This document shows, piece by piece, positions 1 through 5,498 of a DNA stretch of 5,498 nucleotides; within the stretch, counting starts at the first letter, position 1, and each line of letters opens with the position of its first letter. The notes under the pieces were generated by a model that was not told the DNA's origin, ran no database searches, and worked only from the letters and a program-made list of their open reading frames with translations. The stretch is from Bordetella parapertussis. GTDB taxonomy: Bacteria > Pseudomonadota > Gammaproteobacteria > Burkholderiales > Burkholderiaceae_C. A program made the position numbers and the translations under genes. The stretch spans positions 1-5,498 of the forward strand of contig CAMCWS010000102.1 of NCBI GenBank assembly GCA_945882755.1, in the 5' to 3' direction.

Positions 1-567
1 ACGGCCTTGGTGTCGGTGCTCAATGGCGATGAAAATCCCACAGTGGGCTTGCTCAATGTCGGCGAAGAAGACATTAAAGGCGGCGAAAATACCAAAAAAA
101 CCGCTGAATTGTTGCGATCTGCTGCTAAAAGTGGCGATTTGAATTTTTATGGCAATGTCGAAGGCGATGATATTTTCCACGGAACCGTCGATATCGTGGT
201 GTGCGACGGATTTGTCGGCAATGTGGCTTTAAAAGCTAGCGAAGGACTCGCCAGCATGGTGAGTGGCTTCTTGAAAAAGAGCTTTTCTGCCAATATCTTC
301 ACGAAAATTGCTGGCTTCATCGCTTATCCTGCGTTAAGTGGTTTTAAGAAACTGGTTGACCACAGGCGTCACAATGGCGCAGCCTTGCTGGGTTTGCGCG
401 GTTTGGTGTTCAAAAGCCATGGTTCTGCTGATGCTTTGGCGTTTGAGGTGGCCTTGAGCCGTGCGTATGATGCCGCCCATCACCAATTGCTGGCGCGGGT
501 GGAGCGCCGTTTGGCCCATGCAGCCCCCTTGTTGGCCGCTGCCATGGCAGCAGAAACCATCGCCTGA
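1..567 (+). CDS. plsX: PlsX, phosphate acyltransferase (3' part, 188 codons of C-terminal coding)
   Basis: PlsX converts acyl-ACP and inorganic phosphate to acyl-phosphate, the donor used by PlsY in the first acylation of glycerol-3-phosphate; it is a peripheral membrane enzyme. The reading frame is open from base 1, so the N-terminal part (roughly 150 residues of a family of about 340) lies left of the window. Seen in the fragment: [12 protein letters not shown] (fragment residues 16-27), [12 protein letters not shown] (48-59), [16 protein letters not shown] (63-78) and, near the end, [13 protein letters not shown]. All are PlsX family signatures, in the right order. The C-terminal tail after SHGSAD is Ala/Leu-rich and ends in MAAETIA. 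The TGA stop is 9 nt before fabH, so it belongs to the fab operon; rpmF would be expected upstream but is not visible. The first 350 bases look more AT-rich than the rest of the gene. Confidence 0.96.
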   Translation, partial: TALVSVLNGDENPTVGLLNVGEEDIKGGENTKKTAELLRSAAKSGDLNFYGNVEGDDIFHGTVDIVVCDGFVGNVALKASEGLASMVSGFLKKSFSANIFTKIAGFIAYPALSGFKKLVDHRRHNGAALLGLRGLVFKSHGSADALAFEVALSRAYDAAHHQLLARVERRLAHAAPLLAAAMAAETIA

Positions 568-576
568 CGCTTTGAC

Positions 577-1578
577 ATGACTGGTTATTCCCGCATCGCC
601 GGTACAGGCTCCTATCTTCCCCCGCGCCGCTTGAGCAACGCCGATTTGGTCGCCCAATTGGCCGCCGATGGGGTGGAAAGCTCTGACGAGTGGATCGTTG
701 AGCGCACCGGCATTGGCGCTCGGCACTTCGCTGCGGAAGGTGTTTTTAGCAGCGATTTGGCCTTTGAGGCCTGCAAAAACGCTTTGCAAGCCGCTGGTAA
801 GCGGCCCCAAGACATCGACCTCCTCATCGTCGCCACCTCCACGCCCGACATGGTGTTCCCGTCCACAGCCTGTATCTTGCAGCACAAATTGGCTCAGCTC
901 GATGCTGACGCGGTGGGCATCGCAGGCGCTCCGGCGTTTGATGTGCAAGCCGTGTGCGCTGGTTTCATTTATGCGTTGAGCGTGGCCGACGCCATGATCC
1001 GCGCAGGGAATGCCCGCCGTGCTTTGGTGGTGGGCTCGGAAGTGTTTTCGCGTTTGCTGGATTTCAAAGACCGCACCACCTGCGTGTTGTTTGGCGATGG
1101 TGCGGGCGCTGTGGTGCTGGAAGCCTCTGACAAGCCCGGTATTTTGGCCACTGACATCCATGCCGACGGCAAGCATGTGGGCCTGTTGTGCGTGCCAGGG
1201 CATGTGCAAAACGGCCAAATTTTGGGCGATCCGGTGCTGAAAATGGACGGCCAAGGCGTGTTCAAACTGGCGGTGGGCGTGCTCGAGGCCACGGCACGCA
1301 CCGTGTTGGATAAAGCGGGGCTGACCGATGCCGACCTCGATTGGCTGGTGCCGCACCAAGCCAATATCCGCATCATCCAAAGCACCGCCAAAAAACTCAA
1401 ACTCCCCATGGAAAAAGTCATTTTGACTGTGGCAGATCACGGCAACACCTCGGCGGCGTCCATTCCGCTGGCGCTGGACGCGGGTGTGCGTTCAGGGCAG
1501 ATGAAGCCCGGCCAGTTGGTCATGCTCGAAGGCGTGGGCGGTGGTTTTGCTTGGGGCTCGGTACTTTTCCGCTTTTGA
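577..1578 (+). CDS. fabH: FabH, beta-ketoacyl-ACP synthase III (KAS III)
   Basis: FabH starts cytosolic fatty-acid synthesis by condensing acetyl-CoA with malonyl-ACP to acetoacetyl-ACP. The protein has 333 residues in a two-half thiolase fold. The catalytic triad is visible: Cys127 in AVCAGF, His260 in VPHQANIRI and Asn290 in DHGNTSAAS. The N-terminal [11 protein letters not shown] motif (36-46), [11 protein letters not shown] (172-182) and the C-terminal [12 protein letters not shown] are also family features. It is longer than the E. coli enzyme (317 residues), partly through a short segment, [12 protein letters not shown] (106-117), just before the active-site strand. The ATG at 577 is chosen because [12 protein letters not shown] directly after it matches the usual FabH N terminus. 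No good Shine-Dalgarno sequence precedes it, and plsX stops 9 nt upstream, so translational coupling is likely. The stop is separated from fabD by one base. Confidence 0.97.
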   Translation: MTGYSRIAGTGSYLPPRRLSNADLVAQLAADGVESSDEWIVERTGIGARHFAAEGVFSSDLAFEACKNALQAAGKRPQDIDLLIVATSTPDMVFPSTACILQHKLAQLDADAVGIAGAPAFDVQAVCAGFIYALSVADAMIRAGNARRALVVGSEVFSRLLDFKDRTTCVLFGDGAGAVVLEASDKPGILATDIHADGKHVGLLCVPGHVQNGQILGDPVLKMDGQGVFKLAVGVLEATARTVLDKAGLTDADLDWLVPHQANIRIIQSTAKKLKLPMEKVILTVADHGNTSAASIPLALDAGVRSGQMKPGQLVMLEGVGGGFAWGSVLFRF

Positions 1579-1579
1579 T

Positions 1580-2530
1580 ATGACGACATTTGCTTTTGTA
1601 TTTCCGGGCCAAGGCTCACAGTCGGTGGGCATGCTCGACGCTTGGGGCGACAACCCCGTGGTTCGCGACACCTTGGCCGAGGCCAGCGCCGCGTTGGGCC
1701 AAGACTTGGGCGCACTCATCCACGCTGGACCCAAAGAAGATTTGGCGCTCACCACCAACACCCAACCGGTGATGCTGGTGGCCGCAGTTGCCGCTTACCG
1801 CGTCTGGCGCGACGCGGGCGGCGCAGCCCCTGCGTTTGTGGCGGGCCATTCGCTGGGCGAATACTCGGCTTTGGTCGCCAGTGGTGTGCTCAGCTTGGCC
1901 CAAGCCGTGCCTTTGGTGCGGCTGCGTGCCCAAGCCATGCAAGAGGCGGTGCCGGTGGGCACCGGTGCCATGGCGGCGGTGCTGGGCTTGCCTTCAGACA
2001 AAGTCAACGCGGTTTGCCAAGAAGCGCAAGACAGCTTCGGCGCGGGCAGTGCCGAAGTGGTGCAAGCCGCCAACTTCAACGACCCCGGCCAAACCGTGAT
2101 TTCTGGCAGCAAAGCCGCTGTGGACAAAGCTTGCGAACTGCTCAAGGCTGCCGGTGCCAAACGCACCTTGCCGCTGCCAGTATCCGCACCATTTCACTGC
2201 GCCTTGATGAAGCCGGCCGCAGAGCGACTGCGCATGGCCTTGGCCTCGGTGGATTTTCACCCGCCCAGCATCCCCTTGGTCAACAACATCGATGTGGCCA
2301 GCCCCAGCGGCGCCGACGACATCCGCGACGCCCTCTACCGCCAAGCTTTTGGGCCAGTGCGCTGGGTGGAAGTCATTCGCGCCATGCAGCAGCGCGGCGT
2401 CACCCATGTGGTGGAATGCGGCCCCGGCAAGGTTCTGGCTGGCATGACCCCGCGCATCGACGCCAGTTTGCAAGCCGCCCCTTTGTATGACCCCGCCACT
2501 TTGGCGCAGGTGCAAGCCCTTCTTTCTTGA
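1580..2530 (+). CDS. fabD: FabD, malonyl-CoA:ACP transacylase
   Basis: FabD transfers malonyl from CoA to the phosphopantetheine arm of ACP, supplying malonyl-ACP to FabH and FabF. The 316-residue product has the typical length and an alpha/beta-hydrolase-like fold. Visible features are FVFPGQGSQ with Gln11 (oxyanion hole), the nucleophile elbow GHSLG with Ser91, Arg116 in RLRAQAM (binds the malonyl carboxylate), His206 in VSAPFHC (partner of Ser91), Gln255 in YRQAFGPVRW and the closing ECGPGKVLAG (279-288). The frame is open 13 codons further upstream inside fabH, but the ATG at 1580 is preferred: MTTFAFVFPGQGSQ is the standard FabD N terminus, and it leaves only one base after the fabH TGA. 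There is no recognisable Shine-Dalgarno sequence, so ribosomes probably continue from fabH by termination-reinitiation (inference). Confidence 0.97.
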   Translation: MTTFAFVFPGQGSQSVGMLDAWGDNPVVRDTLAEASAALGQDLGALIHAGPKEDLALTTNTQPVMLVAAVAAYRVWRDAGGAAPAFVAGHSLGEYSALVASGVLSLAQAVPLVRLRAQAMQEAVPVGTGAMAAVLGLPSDKVNAVCQEAQDSFGAGSAEVVQAANFNDPGQTVISGSKAAVDKACELLKAAGAKRTLPLPVSAPFHCALMKPAAERLRMALASVDFHPPSIPLVNNIDVASPSGADDIRDALYRQAFGPVRWVEVIRAMQQRGVTHVVECGPGKVLAGMTPRIDASLQAAPLYDPATLAQVQALLS

Positions 2531-2535
2531 GAACC

Positions 2536-3285
2536 ATGACCACTTCCGACACCACCCCTCAGATCGCTTTGGTCACCGGCGCCTCACGCGGCATTGGCGC
2601 CTCGATTGCGCTGACCTTGGCGCAACAAGGCTTTCATGTCACCGGCACCGCCACCACGCCCGAGGGCGCGGCTCGCATCAGCGAGCAGTTGTCGGCGTTT
2701 GCCGGTTGCCAAGGCGCTTGCCTGCAAGTCAACGACGCCGAGCAGGTGCAGGCTTTGGTGGATGGCATGGTCAAAGCCTCAGGCGGTTTGCATGTGCTGG
2801 TCAACAACGCTGGCATCACCCGCGACACCTTGGCCATGCGCATGAAAGACGACGACTGGGATGCGGTCATCGACACCAACCTCAAGGCGGTGTTCCGCTT
2901 GAGCCGCGCCGTCATGAAACCCATGATGAAGCAGCGTTATGGCCGCATCATCAACATCACCAGCGTGGTGGGCGCCTCAGGCAACCCCGGCCAAGCCAAC
3001 TATGCTGCCGCCAAAGCCGGTGTGGCTGGCATGACCCGCGCCTTGGCGAGAGAGCTGGGCAGCCGCCACATCACGGTGAACTGCGTGGCGCCAGGATTCA
3101 TAGAAACCGACATGACCGCTGGCCTGCCGCCCGAACAACAACAAGCTTTGCTGACCCAAATCCCTTTGGGCCACCTTGGCAAACCCGAAAATGTGGCGCA
3201 TACAGTGGCTTTTTTGGCCAGTGTGCAGGCTTCTTACATCACGGGGCAAGAGATTCACGTCAATGGCGGGATGTTCATGGCCTGA
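2536..3285 (+). CDS. fabG: FabG, 3-oxoacyl-ACP reductase (NADPH)
   Basis: FabG reduces 3-oxoacyl-ACP to (R)-3-hydroxyacyl-ACP with NADPH, the first reductive step of each elongation cycle. It is a 249-residue classical short-chain dehydrogenase/reductase with a Rossmann fold. Motifs in order: cofactor loop TGASRGIG (14-21), NNAG (90-93), and the catalytic tetrad Asn115, Ser143, Tyr156 and Lys160 (YAAAK). These are followed by NCVAPGFIETDMT (182-194) and the C-terminal YITGQEIHVNGG, which contributes to the tetramer interface in this family. A TTG three codons upstream overlaps the fabD stop, but the ATG at 2536 gives the normal N terminus and lies 5 nt after fabD; a weak GAGAA precedes it. 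Other SDRs share these motifs, but the position between fabD and acpP fixes the assignment. An 81-nt non-coding gap follows. Confidence 0.97.
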   Translation: MTTSDTTPQIALVTGASRGIGASIALTLAQQGFHVTGTATTPEGAARISEQLSAFAGCQGACLQVNDAEQVQALVDGMVKASGGLHVLVNNAGITRDTLAMRMKDDDWDAVIDTNLKAVFRLSRAVMKPMMKQRYGRIINITSVVGASGNPGQANYAAAKAGVAGMTRALARELGSRHITVNCVAPGFIETDMTAGLPPEQQQALLTQIPLGHLGKPENVAHTVAFLASVQASYITGQEIHVNGGMFMA

Positions 3286-3306
3286 TACCTCGGTATAAGC
3301 CATTAG

Positions 3307-3606
<300 letters not shown>

Positions 3607-3610
3607 TTAC

Positions 3611-3615
3611 TGAGG
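3611..3615 (+). promoter_or_regulatory. fabF ribosome binding site
   Basis: TGAGG, 6 nt before the ATG at 3622, sits in the 15-nt acpP-fabF gap. The spacing is good and supports this ATG as the fabF start. It contrasts with the missing Shine-Dalgarno sequences of fabH and fabD. Confidence 0.75.
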
Positions 3616-3621
3616 TTTCGC

Positions 3622-4866
3622 ATGAGCCGTCGTCGCGTGGTCGTGACAGGCTTGGGCTGTGTGTCCCCCGTGGGAAACACAGCACAGGAATCCTGGGCAC
3701 GCATTTTGGCCGGTCAGTCTGGCATAGATCGCATCACCCACTTTGATGCGTCAGCGTTCGCTTGCCACTTTGCAGGTGAAGTGAAAAACTTCAACCTCGA
3801 CGCCTACATCTCCCCCAAAGAAGCGCGGACCATGGACCGCTTCATCCATTTGGGTGTGGCCGCCAGTTTGCAGGCTGTTGCGGATGCGGGCTTGGCCACG
3901 GGCGACGCTTTGGACGAAGAGGCGTCTTACCGCATTGGCTGCTTGATTGGCTCGGGCATTGGCGGTTTGCCACTGATCGAGAACATGCGTGACGAACTCA
4001 TGGCCCGCGGCCCTCGCCGTATTTCGCCTTTTTTCGTGCCGGCTTCCATCATCAATATGATTTCCGGCCATGTCTCCATGCGTTGCGGCTTCAAAGGCCC
4101 CAATTTGGCCATTGCCACTGCCTGCTCCACCGGTTTGCACAGCATTGGCGAGGCTGGTCGCATCATTGAATATGGCGATGCCGATGTCATGATCGCTGGT
4201 GGCGCAGAAGCCACGGTATCTCCTTTGGGTTTGGGCGGCTTTGCCGCCATGCGAGCCCTTTCCACCCGTAACGATGACCCGCAAGCCGCGTCGCGGCCTT
4301 GGGACCGTGACCGCGACGGTTTTGTGCTGGGCGAAGGCGCAGGTGTGGTGGTGCTGGAAGAATACGAATACGCCAAAGCGCGTGGTGCTCGTATTTATGC
4401 CGAATTGATTGGCTATGGTCGAAGCGCTGATGCCGGTCACATGACCGCCCCCAACATGGACGGCCCACGCCGTGCCATGGTCAGCGCTTTGCGTAATGCC
4501 CAAATCAATACCGATCAGGTGCAGTACCTCAATGCCCATGGCACTTCCACTCCCTTGGGCGACATCAATGAAACTCAGGCCATCAAGGCAGCTTTTGGCG
4601 ACCATGCCAAGTCCATGGTGGTTAGTTCCACCAAGTCTATGACTGGTCATTTGTTGGGTGGGGCTGGTGGCATTGAAAGCGTGTTCACTGTTTTGTCGCT
4701 GTACGACCAAAAAGCGCCCCCCACCATCAATTTGCACAACCCTGACCCTGAATGCGATTTGGACTATTGCGCCAACACAGCTCGGGACATGAAAATGGAT
4801 GTCGCAGTCAAAAATAATTTCGGTTTTGGTGGAACCAACGGCACTTTGGTGTTCAAGCGCCTTTAA
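3622..4866 (+). CDS. fabF: FabF, beta-ketoacyl-ACP synthase II (KAS II)
   Basis: FabF elongates acyl-ACP by condensing it with malonyl-ACP, with CO2 release, in each cycle after the first. The 414-residue product has normal family length. The catalytic Cys168 is in the nucleophile motif [12 protein letters not shown], followed by His306 in [11 protein letters not shown], Lys338 in STKSMTGH and His343 in the same motif: the Cys-His-His arrangement of condensing enzymes. The C-terminal gate motif [12 protein letters not shown] (398-409) includes Phe402. The N terminus [18 protein letters not shown] and the strong ribosome binding site fix the start. FabB shares this fold and catalytic triad, but the location directly behind acpP and the GFGGTN ending favour FabF. 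A probable terminator lies 36 nt after the TAA, so fabF is likely the last gene of the operon. Confidence 0.97.
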   Translation: MSRRRVVVTGLGCVSPVGNTAQESWARILAGQSGIDRITHFDASAFACHFAGEVKNFNLDAYISPKEARTMDRFIHLGVAASLQAVADAGLATGDALDEEASYRIGCLIGSGIGGLPLIENMRDELMARGPRRISPFFVPASIINMISGHVSMRCGFKGPNLAIATACSTGLHSIGEAGRIIEYGDADVMIAGGAEATVSPLGLGGFAAMRALSTRNDDPQAASRPWDRDRDGFVLGEGAGVVVLEEYEYAKARGARIYAELIGYGRSADAGHMTAPNMDGPRRAMVSALRNAQINTDQVQYLNAHGTSTPLGDINETQAIKAAFGDHAKSMVVSSTKSMTGHLLGGAGGIESVFTVLSLYDQKAPPTINLHNPDPECDLDYCANTARDMKMDVAVKNNFGFGGTNGTLVFKRL

Positions 4867-4902
4867 AAACGCGAGATTGCCCCGATTTTGCTGAGGTGAT
4901 GC

Positions 4903-4931
4903 CAGTGCCTGATCACAGACGCTGAATTTTT
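4903..4931 (+). terminator. Probable intrinsic terminator after fabF
   Basis: CAGTGCCTG (4903-4911) pairs with CAGACGCTG (4916-4924) around the loop ATCA. This gives a nine-position stem with one G-U pair (4906/4921) and one C-A mismatch (4908/4919). It is followed by AA and then five T residues (4927-4931). The placement between the fabF stop and the protease gene is right for the end of the fab operon. The stem defect and the two A residues before the T run make it weaker than a textbook terminator; read-through is possible. Confidence 0.5.
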
Positions 4932-4936
4932 CTAAT
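4931..4936 (+). promoter_or_regulatory. Weak candidate -10 element for the protease gene
   Basis: TCTAAT matches TATAAT at five of six positions but lacks the most conserved A at position 2. It ends 32 nt before the ATG at 4969, the same distance as TAAAAT from the acpP start. No good -35 is visible; CTGATC (4909-4914, 16-nt spacer) agrees with TTGACA at three positions and would overlap the terminator stem. An alternative sigma factor or read-through from fabF could serve instead. Confidence 0.22.
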
Positions 4937-4958
4937 ACAACTACCCCTCTGAGGTTTT

Positions 4959-4962
4959 GGAG
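4959..4962 (+). promoter_or_regulatory. Ribosome binding site of the protease gene
   Basis: GGAG lies 6 nt before the first of two consecutive ATG codons (4969 and 4972). The spacing favours the first ATG. A second purine block, GAGG at 4951-4954, is too far upstream (14 nt) to serve this start efficiently. Confidence 0.65.
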
Positions 4963-4968
4963 CTAAAC

Positions 4969-5498
4969 ATGATGTTGAGCAAATTCAATGACAAGCGCAT
5001 GGGCTTGTGGCTGGGCGTTTTGAGCCTGACCGCGGTGCTGTGGAGTGCACCTGCCGTGCTGCCTTTGCAATCGGCTTGGGCGCAGTCCAGTGGTGCGGGT
5101 CGCACCCTGCCTGATTTCACCGATTTGGTCGAAACCGTCGGCCCCTCCGTGGTCAATATTCGAACCATCGACAAAGTAGCGGTCAACCCAGCTGCAGGCG
5201 CAAACCCCAACAACGGGGGTCCCAACAGCGGCAGCCCCAGCGACGAAGAATTACAAGAACTGTTTCGCCGCTTTTTTGGCATGCCCCCGCCCGGCAGACC
5301 TGGTCAGCCCGGCCAACCTGGTCAACCCAGACAGCCCAACCGTCCTCAGCAACCCGAAGAGCAACCACGCGGTGTGGGCTCGGGCTTTATTTTGACCAAC
5401 GATGGCTTCATCATGACCAACGCCCATGTGGTCGATGGTGCAGACCAAGTGATCGTCACACTGACTGACAAGCGTGAATTCACCGCCCGCATTGTGGG
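4969..5498 (+). CDS. mucD: Do-type periplasmic serine endoprotease, MucD/DegP family (5' part, open at right edge)
   Basis: HtrA/Do proteases degrade or chaperone misfolded envelope proteins in the periplasm. The window holds the first 176 codons; the family is usually 470-500 residues. Residues 1-38 form a signal peptide: a basic start (KFNDKR), a hydrophobic core (GLWLGVLSLTAVLW) and a signal peptidase I site AWA|Q (36-39). The mature N terminus contains LPDFTDLVETVGPSVVNIRT (47-66), a hallmark of Do proteases, then an Asn/Gly/Pro/Ser-rich stretch (73-90), ELQELFRRFFG (94-104), a Pro-rich insert (109-133), and GVGSGFILTNDGFIMTNAHVVDGA with catalytic His153. The catalytic Asp and Ser and the PDZ domains must lie beyond the edge. 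The name mucD follows the usual betaproteobacterial context near rpoE; degP or degQ naming is equally possible. It probably has its own transcription start, since a terminator precedes it. Confidence 0.92.
   Translation, partial: MMLSKFNDKRMGLWLGVLSLTAVLWSAPAVLPLQSAWAQSSGAGRTLPDFTDLVETVGPSVVNIRTIDKVAVNPAAGANPNNGGPNSGSPSDEELQELFRRFFGMPPPGRPGQPGQPGQPRQPNRPQQPEEQPRGVGSGFILTNDGFIMTNAHVVDGADQVIVTLTDKREFTARIV
5293..5355 (+). repeat. In-frame 9-nt tandem repeat encoding a Pro-every-third-residue segment
   Basis: Seven consecutive triplets read GRP, GQP, GQP, GQP, RQP, NRP, QQP (protease residues 109-129). At DNA level the first four 9-nt units (5293-5328) are near-identical, of the form GGN CAR CCN or a one-codon variant; the next three are diverged. 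The position, between ELFRRFFG and GVGSGF, corresponds to the LA loop of HtrA proteases. The pattern is collagen-like (Gly-X-Pro) for four units and would favour an extended polyproline-II conformation. Confidence 0.8.

Noticed and set aside
334..1440. Long open frame (368 codons) on the minus strand across plsX and fabH
   Set aside because: It overlaps two certain genes, its translation has no recognisable domain and is rich in His, Gln and Gly, and it arises from codon bias of the + strand genes.
1541..1579. Longer fabD starting inside fabH
   Set aside because: The 13 extra residues are not part of the FabD family, and the ATG at 1580 gives the canonical N terminus.
1642..2490. 282-codon + strand frame overlapping fabD
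   Set aside because: The translation is Arg/Gly/His-rich without motifs; the fabD frame carries all active-site residues.
3285..3296. Inverted repeat ATACC-TC-GGTAT at the fabG stop as a terminator
   Set aside because: The stem is at most 5 bp with a 2-nt loop and no T run follows; it would also cut off acpP and fabF from the upstream operon.
3751..4737. Long open frame (328 codons) on the minus strand within fabF
   Set aside because: It lies fully antisense to FabF with all catalytic motifs intact on the + strand; the composition is that of a shadow frame.

Overview
The window carries the core of a bacterial type II fatty-acid synthesis (fab) operon on the + strand, followed by the start of a periplasmic Do-type serine protease gene. 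The order is plsX (3' part only), fabH, fabD, fabG, acpP, fabF, then a mucD/degP-like gene that runs off the right edge. The gene order and the close match of the ACP and FabF sequences to remembered Burkholderiales proteins point to a betaproteobacterium, most likely a Comamonadaceae-type freshwater or soil organism. This placement is recall-based inference, not a database result.

Positions 1-3285 are one tightly packed block: plsX, fabH, fabD and fabG are separated by only 9, 1 and 5 nt. The first two junctions have no convincing Shine-Dalgarno sequence, which suggests polycistronic, possibly coupled, translation. An 81-nt gap before acpP holds a probable internal promoter (-10 TAAAAT) and a strong ribosome binding site. 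acpP and fabF are 15 nt apart, and fabF has its own good ribosome binding site. This fits a need for ACP in excess over the enzymes.

The pathway logic is complete for chain start and condensation. FabD makes malonyl-ACP from malonyl-CoA and AcpP. FabH condenses it with acetyl-CoA. FabG reduces the 3-ketoacyl-ACP. FabF elongates. PlsX diverts finished acyl-ACP to acyl-phosphate for phospholipid synthesis. All catalytic residues expected for FabH, FabD, FabG, AcpP and FabF are present.

The 102-nt gap after fabF (4867-4968) contains a plausible intrinsic terminator and a weak candidate promoter for the protease gene. The protease has a clear signal peptide, the catalytic-His motif, and an unusual Pro-every-third-residue segment in its LA-loop region. 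In many related bacteria rpoE-rseA-rseB genes lie between fabF and this protease, and they are absent here.

I see no RNA gene, mobile element, CRISPR array or unknown multigene system. This is mostly an ordinary housekeeping region, and the points worth a second look are modest ones in the intergenic DNA and the protease linker.
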